Counted from the first letter of the stretch, positions 23,140 to 32,795 are shown. The stretch is DNA of 64,000 bases from Sinorhizobium fredii (GCF_002944405.1 NZ_CP024310.1:868001-932000); one strand, 5' to 3'. Translations and numbers: made by a program. The notes: a model not told the origin generated them from the letters alone.

Positions 23140-25877
23140 GGGGAGGGTTCGCGAGGGTAGGGAATGTCGATCATGCAGACCAGGCCTTGCGGCGCGAATT
23201 GGAGCTTGACTTCGCCGCCGAGGTCGGAGGCCAAGACGCGTTCCAGCAGCAAGCGGCCGAAACCGTTGCGCTTGGGGGCGAGGACGGCCGGGCCGCCCGA
23301 TTCGCTCCAGCGAATATGGAGCCGATCGGTTTCCCGGTCTGCGGACCATTCGATGCCGACGCCGCCGGTTTTAACCGAAAGCGCCCCATGTTTCGCGGCG
23401 TTGGTGGCAAGTTCGTGGGCCGCCATGCCGAGCGTCAGGGCGTACTTAGGCGGCAGCATCATCGGCGGTCCGGAGAGCGTCACGTTGTTCCTGCCATCGT
23501 CGTGATAGGGGGCCAGTTCGTCCAACAGCACGGTTTCCAGCGAGACCCCCGACCAGCTTGCTTCGGCCAGACGCGTATGGGTTTGAGCGAGCGCCCTGAT
23601 GCGGGCATCGAACGAGCGATGCGCCTCGTGCATCTCCGGGCTGACCGAAAAGGACTGGCGCGCGATCGAGCTTACGATTGCAAGCGTGTTCTTGACCCGG
23701 TGGCTGAGCTCGGCGACGAGAAGGTTGCGTTGGGCTTCGGCTTCCTTGCGCTCGGTGATGTCCATGCAAACGCCGGCGAGCTTGCCTGGCTTTGCGGCAC
23801 CTTGAGGCGAGAACTGCCCGAACGCCTCCATCCAGCGGATCCTCCCGTCGGGGAGCCTGATCCGGTAGACGACGTGATAATCCTCGCGCGTCTCCATCGC
23901 CCTGGCGATTTCCAGCTCGACAAGGAGGAGATCGTCGGGATGGATGTCGCGCTTGAAATCCTCAAACGTGCCGCCGAATGTTCCCGGTTCGAGCTGATGT
24001 AGCGCCTCGAGGCCCGGCGACCATATGACCTTGCCGGTGGCGATATTCCATTCCCAGGCGCCCATCCGTCCGGCGCCGAGAGCGATCTGCAGCCGTCGTT
24101 CGCTCTCCTGCAGCGCTTCTTCGGCCTGCTTGCGCGCGGTGATGTCCACCGATGCGGCCACGGCGCCGACCACCTCGCCGACGGTGTCGCGCAGCGGCGT
24201 GGCGTTGCCAAAGAGGTAACGGGACGTCCCGTCCTCGAAGCGGATTTCTTCCTCGAAGTTCGGCACCACCTCGCCGCGCGCCGCACGCTGCACCGGGAGC
24301 TCCTCGGGCGACAGCATCTTTCCCAGCGAGAAGACGCGGAAGTTGTCAGGTCGCTCACTCGTCGGGGCCGAGAGCGACAGGTTGCTGTCGGGTGCTTGAC
24401 GGAGAAGCTCATAGGCGGCTCGGTTGCCGCTGATGACACGGCAATCGGGCGCACGCGCGATCCAGATCGAAGCCGGCACCGCCTCCATGATGGCCATCAA
24501 CTCGGCTGCGCGTGCCCTCTCACTTGCCTCGTTGCGTCGCAGCTGCTCCTCGGCGAGACGCCGCGCCTCGTCGGCGCGCATGCGCTGGATGCTGAAGCCG
24601 AGCTGGCGGGCGATCGTCAATGCGACGTCGACCTCATTGTCGGTGAAAGCATGCGGCTGGTCATAATAGGTCATGAACTTGCCGACGAGCCTGCCGTCGG
24701 CGACGAGCGGTATGAAGCCGAGCGCATGGATACCTTCCGCCTCGATGACCGGCCGAAGGGTCGCAACCGCCTCGGCTTGCGCAACATCCTCGAGGAAGAT
24801 TGGCTGCGGATCCCGCTCATCGCCGGTCCAGGGAGAATGACCGTCCACCGCGGTCCGATATTCTGGCGAGAGCCCGCGCCAGGCGACGAAGTGCATCTTT
24901 GCGGAACTGTCGGTTGCTGAACTGTCGAAAATCAGAATCGAGGCCCGATGGCAGCAGAGCGCGCCCTGGATGGCATCGAGCGCGGCCTCGTAGACCTCCG
25001 AGATGTCCTGGGCCCGGTGCAGCCGCTCGGTCAGGCGGTAAAGCGCGCCCTGTTCGCGCAGGCGAGCGGCCAGCGCCGCGGCGCTCCGCCTTTGTTCGGT
25101 GATGTCGCGGGCGATCTTGGACGCACCGATAATGCGGCCGTACGCGTCTCGGACCGGCGAGACGGTCAGCGATATATCGATCAGCCTGCCGTCCTTGCGG
25201 CGACGGATCGTCTGGTAGTGATCGATCCGCTCGCCGCTACGGATGCGTCTGAGGATGTTGGGCTCCTCGTTTTCATAGCCGGGCGGCATGAGAATGGTGA
25301 TCGACTTGCCCACCACCTCGTCGGCCAGGTACCCGAACAGCCGCTCGGCGCCCTTGTTCCAACTCGTGATGATGCCGTTCAAATCCTTGGCGACAATGGC
25401 GTCGTCTGAGGATTCGACAATCGCCGCCAGATAGCGCGAATCCTTCTCCGCGCTTTTGCGTTCGGTAATGTCGACGAGCAGATTGACGGCGCCGGCAAGT
25501 TCACCGGACTTGTCGAAGATCGGCGTGGGATGCGGGAGGAGCAATGCGGTCGAACCGTCCGGTCGAACCGCCACCAGTTCCTGCCCGCGGATCGGCTGGC
25601 GCCCTTTCAGCGCCATCGCCATTGGGCATTCGTCGTGCGGCAAGGGCGTGCCGTCTGGGTGACGAAGCTTCCAACTGATGCACCAGCGGTCCTGGCCGAG
25701 CACCGGCTGGCGCCCCGCGAGGCTGGCTGCGGCCGGGTTGCAATAGGTGATGAAGCCGTCTGCATCCGTGATGTAAACGGCAACGGCAAGCGCATCGAGT
25801 GCCGCTCGAAAATCTGGTGACCCCAACACACTCAGATCGCCCAAATCGAATTTGGGCAGAGTCTCCGCACTGCACAT
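23136..25877 (-). CDS. exsG: Multi-PAS/GAF HWE-family sensor histidine kinase, ExsG-like
   Basis: A 913-residue soluble kinase without an obvious membrane helix. Order of domains: PAS (about 25-130), PAS with PAC (about 150-265), GAF (about 285-430), PAS (about 470-590), PAS (about 595-710) and an HWE-type kinase core (about 715-905). The phosphorylated His is H726 in LSHRVKN, the N box is HELATNAAKHG near 821, and a W-x-E motif follows (IRWSESGG). The ATG at 25877 follows GGAGGGAAC; an in-frame ATG 15 bases upstream is less likely. It probably senses a cytoplasmic cue, perhaps light, redox or a ligand through PAS/GAF, and phosphorylates ExsF. It is divergent from exsH across 177 bases. Confidence 0.87.
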   Translation of the reverse strand: MCSAETLPKFDLGDLSVLGSPDFRAALDALAVAVYITDADGFITYCNPAAASLAGRQPVLGQDRWCISWKLRHPDGTPLPHDECPMAMALKGRQPIRGQELVAVRPDGSTALLLPHPTPIFDKSGELAGAVNLLVDITERKSAEKDSRYLAAIVESSDDAIVAKDLNGIITSWNKGAERLFGYLADEVVGKSITILMPPGYENEEPNILRRIRSGERIDHYQTIRRRKDGRLIDISLTVSPVRDAYGRIIGASKIARDITEQRRSAAALAARLREQGALYRLTERLHRAQDISEVYEAALDAIQGALCCHRASILIFDSSATDSSAKMHFVAWRGLSPEYRTAVDGHSPWTGDERDPQPIFLEDVAQAEAVATLRPVIEAEGIHALGFIPLVADGRLVGKFMTYYDQPHAFTDNEVDVALTIARQLGFSIQRMRADEARRLAEEQLRRNEASERARAAELMAIMEAVPASIWIARAPDCRVISGNRAAYELLRQAPDSNLSLSAPTSERPDNFRVFSLGKMLSPEELPVQRAARGEVVPNFEEEIRFEDGTSRYLFGNATPLRDTVGEVVGAVAASVDITARKQAEEALQESERRLQIALGAGRMGAWEWNIATGKVIWSPGLEALHQLEPGTFGGTFEDFKRDIHPDDLLLVELEIARAMETREDYHVVYRIRLPDGRIRWMEAFGQFSPQGAAKPGKLAGVCMDITERKEAEAQRNLLVAELSHRVKNTLAIVSSIARQSFSVSPEMHEAHRSFDARIRALAQTHTRLAEASWSGVSLETVLLDELAPYHDDGRNNVTLSGPPMMLPPKYALTLGMAAHELATNAAKHGALSVKTGGVGIEWSADRETDRLHIRWSESGGPAVLAPKRNGFGRLLLERVLASDLGGEVKLQFAPQGLVCMIDIPYPREPSP

Positions 25878-26054
25878 CTGTTCCCTCCGCACGCCGCATA
25901 ACGCTGCACAACGCCGCTGATCGGAGCTTTGTTCCGAGGCGCCCCAAAAGAGGTAGGGGTGCTCGACCGCATCTCAGATGGTAGGTTCGTCGGAGAGGGT
26001 GTAGCCCCTCGGGCTTTCGCGGAGGAGGAGGTCACTCAAAACTGGAGATATACG

Positions 26055-27452
26055 ATGAGCAGAACTGTGCTAAATGCCGTCGGCAAGCCGCTCTATTACA
26101 GCGGAAGCTCGACGGCCTGGTTTTCCGCCACCGGATCAGGGCCAACACTCTATGGCACCGCCGGCAATGATTCCATGTGGGGCGACAGTTCCGTCAACGT
26201 CACCATGATCGGCGGGAAGGGCGACGACATCTATTATCTCTATTCGGGGATCAACCGGGCCTATGAGGCCGCAGGCGAGGGTGTCGATACCATCAATACC
26301 TGGATGAGCTATACGCTGCCGGCAAATTTCGAGAACCTGACCGTTACCGGAAGCGGCCGGTTCGCCTTCGGCAACGATACGGACAACATCATCAAGGGCG
26401 GCTCCGGAAGCCAGACGCTCGACGGCGACGGTGGCAACGATGTCCTGATCGGCGCGGGCGGGGCCGACACCTTCGTGTTTGCGCGAGGCAACGGAAGCGA
26501 CCTCATCACCGACTTCAATTATGACGACACTGTTCGCTTGGACGGCTACGGGTTTACTTCCTTCCAGCAGGTCCTCGCCAATGCGAGCCAGGAAGGGGCC
26601 AATCTGCGGATTGCTTTGGCAGATGGCGAGAGCCTGGTGTTCGCCAATACCACTGCCGACCAGTTGCAGGCGCATCAATTCAGGCTCAGCCTCGATCGCT
26701 CCGTGCTGACACAGACATTTTCGGACGAGTTCACCACGCTCCAGCTCCGAAGCGGCACGAGCGGCGTCTGGGATCCGAAATTCTGGTGGGCGCCTGAGAA
26801 AGGCAGCACGCTTACCGGAAACGGCGAACTGCAATGGTATATCAACCCAAGCTATCAGCCGACGGCTTCGGCCAATCCGTTTTCTGTCAACAACGGCATT
26901 CTGACGATTACTGCCAAGCCCGCGTCGGAGGCTCTCCAAGCCGAAATCAACGCCTATGATTACACGTCCGGAATCCTCACGACACACTCGTCCTTCGCCC
27001 AGACCTACGGCTATTTCGAAATCCGCGCCGATATGCCGGACGACCAGGGCGTCTGGCCGGCCTTCTGGCTGCTGCCCGCCGATGGCTCCTGGCCACCGGA
27101 ACTCGACGTCGTCGAAATGCGTGGCCAGGATCCGAATACCGTTATCGCCACCGTTCATTCGAACGAGACCGGCTCGCAGACCAGCATAGCGAGTGCAGTG
27201 AAGGTCGCTGACGCCAGCGGCTTTCACAAATACGGGGTGCTTTGGACCGAGGACGAGATCGTCTGGTACTTCGATGATGCGGCGATCGCGCGCGCCGACA
27301 CGCCGTCGGACATGCACGACCCGATGTATATGCTCGTCAACCTGGCGGTCGGGGGCATCGCCGGCGCGCCGAGCGATGGGCTCGTCGATGGGTCGCAGAT
27401 GAAGATCGACTATATCAGGGCCTATCAGTTGGACGCCGACTGGCAGATCTAA
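26055..27452 (+). CDS. exsH: Secreted endo-beta-glycanase ExsH (RTX-like repeats plus GH16)
   Basis: A 465-residue extracellular glycanase, the length known for S. meliloti ExsH, which cleaves nascent succinoglycan. Residues about 30-165 hold calcium-binding RTX-type G-G-x-G-x-D-x repeats (GGKGDDIYY, GGSGSQTLDGDGGNDVLIG, GGADTFVF). Residues about 215-460 are a glycoside hydrolase family 16 domain with the catalytic motif E349-L-D351-V-V-E354. It has no Sec signal, consistent with export by a type I (PrsDE-like) system, whose genes are not in this window. The ATG at 26055 follows GGAGATATACG. The N-terminal place of the repeats is the reverse of most RTX proteins but is normal for ExsH. Promoter lies in the gap shared with exsG. 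Confidence 0.9.
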   Translation: MSRTVLNAVGKPLYYSGSSTAWFSATGSGPTLYGTAGNDSMWGDSSVNVTMIGGKGDDIYYLYSGINRAYEAAGEGVDTINTWMSYTLPANFENLTVTGSGRFAFGNDTDNIIKGGSGSQTLDGDGGNDVLIGAGGADTFVFARGNGSDLITDFNYDDTVRLDGYGFTSFQQVLANASQEGANLRIALADGESLVFANTTADQLQAHQFRLSLDRSVLTQTFSDEFTTLQLRSGTSGVWDPKFWWAPEKGSTLTGNGELQWYINPSYQPTASANPFSVNNGILTITAKPASEALQAEINAYDYTSGILTTHSSFAQTYGYFEIRADMPDDQGVWPAFWLLPADGSWPPELDVVEMRGQDPNTVIATVHSNETGSQTSIASAVKVADASGFHKYGVLWTEDEIVWYFDDAAIARADTPSDMHDPMYMLVNLAVGGIAGAPSDGLVDGSQMKIDYIRAYQLDADWQI

Positions 27453-27464
27453 CGACGGAGGCTT

Positions 27465-27494
27465 GGGAGGCCGACAGCAAGCGGCCGGTCTCCC
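27465..27494. other. Inverted repeat between convergent genes
   Basis: Arms GGGAGGCCG and CGGTCTCCC (one G-T pair) around a 12-base loop sit between the stops of exsH and the binding-protein gene at 27504. It may help end transcription from both sides, but there is no T run on either strand. Confidence 0.45.
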
Positions 27495-27503
27495 TTGCAG
27501 ATG

Positions 27504-28493
27504 TTACTTCTGGATGCAGGTATCCGCCGTGTCCTTGGTGCATTCGTCGAGACCGGTAAAGACCGGATCCTCGACCGGCTTGCCGGCGATGAGATCGAGC
27601 ATCACCGACGGCGCCTTGTAGCCCATCTCGAAGGGCCGCTGCCCGACAAGGGCGGTCACCAGACCTTCTTTCGCGATAGCCACTTCCTCGCCAATCGTGT
27701 CGGCAGCGCCGATCACGAACTCGTTCTTGGCGATCTTGTCGGCCATAGGCTTGAACAGGTCGCGGTAAGGCTGCGGCGCGCCGAACAGCGGCCACCCGCC
27801 CATGATGCCGAAGGCGTCGAGGTCGGGATTGGCGGCCAGGATATCCGTCATCGCCTGCACACCCTTTGCGCCATCGTCATTGGTGAAGACCGGGCAGCCG
27901 GCAACTTCGGTCCAGCCGCCTTCGCCCTTAAGCTCCGCCAGCCCTTTTTGGCCGGTCAGCGCGTCGCGCATGCCCTGGGCGCGGCGCAGGATATTGTCTG
28001 CGCCGGGGTTGCCTTCGATGGTGCAGATCTTGCCGCCATTCGGCTTGCCCTTCTTGATGTACTCGCCGATACGGTAGCCCATCAGGTAATTGTCCGTGCC
28101 GAGATAGGTCTTGCGAAGGGCCGAATCCTCGGCCGCGAGATCCGCGTCGAGTGTCATGACCGGAACTGTCGGATTTGCGGTCTTGAGCGTCTGGGCAATG
28201 AGCTTGGCGTTCGAGGGCGAGATGGCGATTGCCGCGGTATCCGCCTTGCCCAGCATGTCCTGGACGATCTGCGCCTCTCCGGCCTCGTCGGATGTCGAGG
28301 CAGGGCCGGTGTAGAAGCACTCATATTCCGAATCCGGATTTTCCTTGTTCCACTTCTGACAGCCCTGGTTGATCGCCTCGAAAAACGGGTTGTCGAGGCC
28401 TTTCACGACAATGACAAGCTGCTTCTTCTGGGCCAGAGCGGTTCCGGCGCTGAGCGCCAGCACGGCTGCGGCAAGCAATAATGCCTTCCTCAT
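27504..28493 (-). CDS. Sugar ABC transporter solute-binding protein (FrcB/RbsB type)
   Basis: A 329-residue periplasmic binding protein of type I fold. A signal peptide spans about residues 1-21 (RKALLLAAAVLALSAGTALA). The mature start KKQLVIVVKGLDNPFFEAINQGCQKW, the D-A-D-L hinge region and YLGTDNYLMGYRIGEYI are typical of ribose/fructose-type proteins. The gene is separated from its likely ATPase and permease (29765 and 30534) by the epimerase-like gene and is on the opposite strand. RBS is AGGGAGGAAAGC before ATG 28493. The sugar cannot be fixed; FrcB-type proteins bind fructose, mannose or ribose. Confidence 0.9.
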   Translation of the reverse strand: MRKALLLAAAVLALSAGTALAQKKQLVIVVKGLDNPFFEAINQGCQKWNKENPDSEYECFYTGPASTSDEAGEAQIVQDMLGKADTAAIAISPSNAKLIAQTLKTANPTVPVMTLDADLAAEDSALRKTYLGTDNYLMGYRIGEYIKKGKPNGGKICTIEGNPGADNILRRAQGMRDALTGQKGLAELKGEGGWTEVAGCPVFTNDDGAKGVQAMTDILAANPDLDAFGIMGGWPLFGAPQPYRDLFKPMADKIAKNEFVIGAADTIGEEVAIAKEGLVTALVGQRPFEMGYKAPSVMLDLIAGKPVEDPVFTGLDECTKDTADTCIQK

Positions 28494-28540
28494 GCTTTCC
28501 TCCCTTGAAACGCGCGGACACCTCGTGTCCGCGACACCAG

Positions 28541-29521
28541 TCAGCCGGGATACCAGACGACGCGCGGATCCTCCTCCGAGCGTTCGTACTGCCAGGCAGA
28601 GTCTATAAGCTTCTCGAGATCATAGGCGGGTTGCCAGCCCAGCAGGTATTTGGCCTTGCTGTTGTCCATCCAGTTGGAATGGAAGCGGCTGCGGATATTG
28701 ACGAAGCCAAGAGCGCGCGTGCGGGCGAGATAAGTTGCAACTTCGCCGTAATCGACCGGTCGATCCATCGAGATGTTGAAGAGCTGCCGGACCGCGCAAG
28801 GATGATCGATCGCCGCCAGTATCGCCGAGACGAGATCATCGACATGAACGAAGTTGCGCTTTAGCGGTCGCCCGTCGGCGTCCAGCAGCAACGGCACCGT
28901 GCCGTCCTTTTCATAGCGCTTCGCATCGGCCTCGGGAACGAGGTCCTTCCACACCGGCCCGCCGAAAACATCGTCGCCGAAGGAGAGGGAGTATTTGAAG
29001 TCATCCTTCTCCATGATCCAGGGCGCGCGCAGGCAGCAGCCGTTCAAGCCATATTGGATGCCGTATTGCTCCAGCATCACCTCCTCGAGGACTTTCGACA
29101 GGGCGTAGCAGCCCGGATAGGCCCGATGCGGCGTCGCCTCGGTGATGGGGCCGTTGTGCCGGTAATGGAAATGGCCGACGCCTGCATCGCCGCCGATCAG
29201 GATGAACTGCCGGGCGGTGTCCCTGGCGCGGAATTCCTCGAGCAGCCAGAACAGTCCCTTGACCGTCACGTCCATGACGCTGTCGGGGGTCTCCTTGCAG
29301 GTGGCGAGATGGATGACATGCGTTATCCCGGCAAGGGCGCGGGCGACGAAATCGCGCTCGGCGATCGTTCCGCGAACCACTTCGACACGGTCAGTCTCGG
29401 CATGCAGGCGGTTGTGACAAAGCGCACGGATGCGCGCCTTGGAAAAACGCGGATCGTCAAGCAGCCTAGCAATGAGGTGCTGTCCGACCTTGCCCGTTGC
29501 CCCGGTGACAAGGATCAGCAT
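28541..29521 (-). CDS. NAD-dependent epimerase/dehydratase
   Basis: A 326-residue extended short-chain dehydrogenase. The Rossmann motif TGATGKVGQH is at residues about 6-15 and the catalytic Y-x-x-x-K is YALSKVLEE (about 133), with a D-x-x-D at the adenine pocket not evident, so NADP rather than NAD is possible. It resembles UDP-sugar epimerases/dehydratases. It is co-directional with the binding-protein gene 47 bases on, and divergent from the ATPase gene. That context suggests it acts on the imported sugar or its product, not necessarily on a nucleotide sugar. Confidence 0.85.
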   Translation of the reverse strand: MLILVTGATGKVGQHLIARLLDDPRFSKARIRALCHNRLHAETDRVEVVRGTIAERDFVARALAGITHVIHLATCKETPDSVMDVTVKGLFWLLEEFRARDTARQFILIGGDAGVGHFHYRHNGPITEATPHRAYPGCYALSKVLEEVMLEQYGIQYGLNGCCLRAPWIMEKDDFKYSLSFGDDVFGGPVWKDLVPEADAKRYEKDGTVPLLLDADGRPLKRNFVHVDDLVSAILAAIDHPCAVRQLFNISMDRPVDYGEVATYLARTRALGFVNIRSRFHSNWMDNSKAKYLLGWQPAYDLEKLIDSAWQYERSEEDPRVVWYPG

Positions 29522-29764
29522 GCTCTCCTCCTGCTGATAGCTAATATCGGCGCGCCTCGCGCGTCAACGAATATTTGTAATACAATATGAGTTCGCGCGC
29601 ATATACGTCTTTATTTGTAGGATGATTGATTGACGCTGTTCCGCGCATTTGCGTAAATGGAGATCGCATCACCCAGGGGAGGAGACCCGGCAGCGGCGTC
29701 ATACAGGCTTCGTCCCGACGAGGTATGCGTGAGCACGGCTTCTGCCAGCTATCGGGAGGCTAAC

Positions 29765-30505
29765 GTGGCGGTTCTCGAACTCGCCAATGTTTCCAAGCAT
29801 TTCGGCGCCATCCAGGCGGTCAACGACGTTTCCTTCGCGCTTCAGGCGGGCGAGGTCGTCGGCCTCATGGGCGATAACGGCGCCGGCAAATCGACGCTCG
29901 TCAAAATGATCGCCGGAAATTTCCGGCCAAGCCATGGCACTATGCGCATGAATGGGGCTGATCTCGTCATGCATCGCCCCGTCGAAGCGCGCAAGCATGG
30001 TATCGAGATTGTCCACCAGGACCTGGCGCTCTGCGATAACCTCACGGCGGCGGCGAACGTGTTCCTCGGTCGGGAGTTGCGGCGCGGTATCGGACCGTTG
30101 CGCATTCTCGATTACAAATCCATGTACCGGCGTGCCGGCGAGATCTTCAGGGAGCTCAAATCGGAAACCCGCCCGCGCGATCTCGTCAAGCAGATGTCCG
30201 GTGGTCAGCGGCAGGCAGTCGCGATCGCCCGCACCATGCTATCGGAGGCCAAGATCGTGCTGATGGACGAACCGACGGCGGCGATCTCCGTTCGCCAGGT
30301 CGCGGAAGTGCTGAATCTCATCCGCCATTTGCGCGACCGCGGCATCGCCGTGGTGCTGATCAGCCACCGCATGCCGGACGTCTTCGACGTCGCCGATCGC
30401 GTCATCGTCATGCGGCGCGGCCGGAAGGTTGCCGACAAGGCGATTGCGGCGAGCTCGCCCGAAGAGGTCACGGGCCTGATCACCGGGGCGATCGAACAGG
30501 TATAG
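29765..30505 (+). CDS. Sugar ABC transporter ATP-binding protein (FrcA type)
   Basis: A single-domain sugar ATPase of 246 residues, unlike the usual 500-residue RbsA-type double ATPase. Walker A is GDNGAGKST, the signature is MSGGQRQAVAIARTM and Walker B IVLMDEPTAAI. Rhizobial FrcA is similarly short. The start is taken as GTG at 29765, after GGGAGGCTAAC, giving VAVLELANVSKHF; the longer frame (from 29657) would add a non-homologous stretch. It is divergent from the epimerase gene. With the permease at 30534 and binding protein at 27504 it makes the importer. Confidence 0.87.
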   Translation: MAVLELANVSKHFGAIQAVNDVSFALQAGEVVGLMGDNGAGKSTLVKMIAGNFRPSHGTMRMNGADLVMHRPVEARKHGIEIVHQDLALCDNLTAAANVFLGRELRRGIGPLRILDYKSMYRRAGEIFRELKSETRPRDLVKQMSGGQRQAVAIARTMLSEAKIVLMDEPTAAISVRQVAEVLNLIRHLRDRGIAVVLISHRMPDVFDVADRVIVMRRGRKVADKAIAASSPEEVTGLITGAIEQV

Positions 30506-30533
30506 TGGGGCTCAGGAAAAGCGAAGGTCGGTC

Positions 30534-31532
30534 ATGGCAATTACCTTGGATCGAGCGATTGGGCAGAGGCAGCAGGGCTGGATCACCTCGGTTCTGTCCA
30601 GCCAGACATTCTGGGTGCTGATCGCCGTCATTCTGGCCTGCCTTTTCCTGTCGGTCGCGACGGATACCTTCGCGACCCCGAAGAACCTCTACAACATCAC
30701 CCGCAATTTCACCTTCGTGGCGATCATTGCGCTGGGCATGACGCTAGTGATCATCACTGGCGGTATCGACCTGTCGGTCGGATCTGTCCTTTGTCTCTGC
30801 AGCATGGTGCTCGCGGTGGTCATGAATGCTGGCTATAGCATCGAAGTGGGGATTGCCGCCTCGGTCGGCACGGCCCTGTTGATCGGAGGTTTCAACGGCG
30901 TGATGATCGCCTATCTCGGCTTTCCGCCCTTCGTCATCACGCTCGGCATGTTGTCGATCGCGCGCAGCCTGGCGATGGTCGCCTCCAACAACACCGTCGT
31001 CTTCCAGTTCGGTCCGGATCACGACACTCTGCTGGCGCTTGGCGGCGGCGCCTGGTTCTTTGGCATCGCCAATCCGGTGATCTACATGATCGTACTGGCG
31101 CTGCTCACCGGCTTCGTGCTGCGCTGGACGAAGTTCGGCCGCTACGTCTTCGCGATCGGCGGCAACGAGCACGCCGCGACGCTGACGGGCGTCCCGGTCC
31201 GTCGCATCAAGGTTGCCGTCTACATGATTTCGGCACTCGCGGCGGGCGTCGCCGGCATCATCCAGACCGGCTGGCTCGGCGCCGTCACCACCAACATTGG
31301 CGCCGGCATGGAGCTCCAGGTGATCGCCGCGGCGGTCATCGGCGGTGCCAACCTGGCCGGCGGCGTCGGTACCGCTTCAGGCGCGCTGATCGGTGCGGCG
31401 CTGATCGAAGTGATCCGCAACAGCCTCGGCCTGCTTGGGATCAATGCCTTCTGGCAGGGAACCTTCATCGGCGGCGCGACGGTGCTCGCCGTTCTGTTCG
31501 ATCGCATTCGCAGTTTCCGCCAGAGCGAGTAA
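30534..31532 (+). CDS. Sugar ABC transporter permease (FrcC/RbsC type)
   Basis: A 332-residue inner-membrane permease with about ten predicted helices. The conserved RbsC-type segments GMTLVIITGGIDLSVGSVL (about residue 62), FVITLGMLSIARSLAM and the late AAAVIGGANLAGGVGTASGALIGA are present. It follows the ATPase gene by 28 bases. Six-carbon or five-carbon sugar uptake is implied by the family. The gene stops 15 bases before the convergent S41 peptidase gene. Confidence 0.92.
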   Translation: MAITLDRAIGQRQQGWITSVLSSQTFWVLIAVILACLFLSVATDTFATPKNLYNITRNFTFVAIIALGMTLVIITGGIDLSVGSVLCLCSMVLAVVMNAGYSIEVGIAASVGTALLIGGFNGVMIAYLGFPPFVITLGMLSIARSLAMVASNNTVVFQFGPDHDTLLALGGGAWFFGIANPVIYMIVLALLTGFVLRWTKFGRYVFAIGGNEHAATLTGVPVRRIKVAVYMISALAAGVAGIIQTGWLGAVTTNIGAGMELQVIAAAVIGGANLAGGVGTASGALIGAALIEVIRNSLGLLGINAFWQGTFIGGATVLAVLFDRIRSFRQSE

Positions 31533-31547
31533 GGGCGGTCGAGCCGC

Positions 31548-32795
31548 TCAGCCCTTGGTGAGGATGCGCTGCATTTCCATTATGGCTGCGTCGTGTTGCG
31601 GGTCGCGCCCGGCCGCGTAGGGCAGGCTGAAGGGCACGGCTATGTCCGGTTCGACGCCGCGGCCTTCCAAACGAAGAGTGTCGTCGATGACCGCATCGGA
31701 GACCGCCACTTCCAGAAGGCTGTCATCGGGAAGAAGAAAGGCGCGTCCGGCGAGCAGGGCGCCGGCCGTCCGTGAGCCGACGAGCGGTATGCCATTCACC
31801 TTCAGGGCATGCGCGAAGAGTTCGAGGCCGCTTCTCGATCCCTGATCGATAATCGCCACTACCGGCCGCTGCCAGCGAACGGTTCCGAACATGTCCTTGC
31901 CGTCCCGCGAAATCAGCCGGAACGTCGGCACCCCGCCGACGAAAAGGTCCGCCGCGTCCGGCGGGCCGCCGCCCCATCGACCGCGCAGGTCGACAATAAC
32001 CCCGTCGGCGTTCTTGAGGCGACCGCCGGCGAGTTCACGGGCGACGATGTCGAGGCCGTCGCGGGTCGACAGCGTCCAGAGCCGCAGATAGCCGATGCGC
32101 CGCCCCTCCCGTTCGGTCACCGCTATGCTGTTCTCGATCGCCTTTTCGAACGTGCGCAGCGGCTGCAGCCGCTCGACGGCGACCGTGACGGTGATCGGCA
32201 GTGCGTCGCGGTGCCGGCGCAGCCGGACGTCGACGGTTCGGCCGATTTTGTCGCGGAAGGAAGCGATCTCGCGGTAGGGCAGACCGTCCACGGAGAGGAT
32301 CTCGTCGCCGAGCCTGATGCCTGCCCGGGCGGCGGGGGCCCCGTCATAGACATCGCTGACGAAGCGCTGACGGCCTTCCACCCGCGTAACCATGCCGATT
32401 CCGGCATAACGAACTTCGCCGTCCGGCGGAAACAAGCGTTTGATGTCGTTGCGGATGGCGAAGCGGAATATGTCGGCCAGTTCGTAATAGTCGATCGTGT
32501 CGTCGGTGAAGCGGCCGGTATGCGACACGCCGAGGCTGGCAAGCACGGTGTCGACTGCCGCATCGACGCGATCCTCCGAGCTCTTCGCGGTCAGCCTGCC
32601 GCGCTCATCCGAGACCTGGCGGCGGACCGCGGCACTGAAGCGATCAAGCGCGGATGTGTCATAAAAATTGTCGACGACTAACTCGACGGCGCGATCGAAG
32701 ACCGCATGGCCGGAACGGGGCAGATCCAGCGCGAACCCGTGGCAGGGCACGAGCAAGAGCAGGAGCGCGAATGGCAGGGAGCGACTGGTCTTCAT
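31548..32795 (-). CDS. S41 family C-terminal processing peptidase-like protein
   Basis: A 415-residue exported protein: signal peptide about 1-22 (KTSRSLPFALLLLLVPC), PDZ domain about 125-205 (GIRLGDEILSVDGLPY) and an S41 domain from about 230. The strand motif VDLRGRWGGGPPDAADLF and the serine region DQGSRSGLELFAHAL are recognisable, but the lysine of CtpA-type proteases (TFGKG) is replaced: VGSRTAGALLAG. The Ser-Lys dyad is thus incomplete and activity is uncertain. Cys19 in VPCHG could mark a lipoprotein cleavage site. Convergent with the permease gene upstream and 113 bases from the site-2 protease gene on the same strand, which raises the idea of a proteolytic signalling pair. Confidence 0.8.
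   Translation of the reverse strand: MKTSRSLPFALLLLLVPCHGFALDLPRSGHAVFDRAVELVVDNFYDTSALDRFSAAVRRQVSDERGRLTAKSSEDRVDAAVDTVLASLGVSHTGRFTDDTIDYYELADIFRFAIRNDIKRLFPPDGEVRYAGIGMVTRVEGRQRFVSDVYDGAPAARAGIRLGDEILSVDGLPYREIASFRDKIGRTVDVRLRRHRDALPITVTVAVERLQPLRTFEKAIENSIAVTEREGRRIGYLRLWTLSTRDGLDIVARELAGGRLKNADGVIVDLRGRWGGGPPDAADLFVGGVPTFRLISRDGKDMFGTVRWQRPVVAIIDQGSRSGLELFAHALKVNGIPLVGSRTAGALLAGRAFLLPDDSLLEVAVSDAVIDDTLRLEGRGVEPDIAVPFSLPYAAGRDPQHDAAIMEMQRILTKG

Noticed and set aside
29657..29764. Earlier start for the FrcA-type ATPase
   Set aside because: The extra residues do not resemble an ABC ATPase N-terminus, and GTG 29765 follows GGGAGG.
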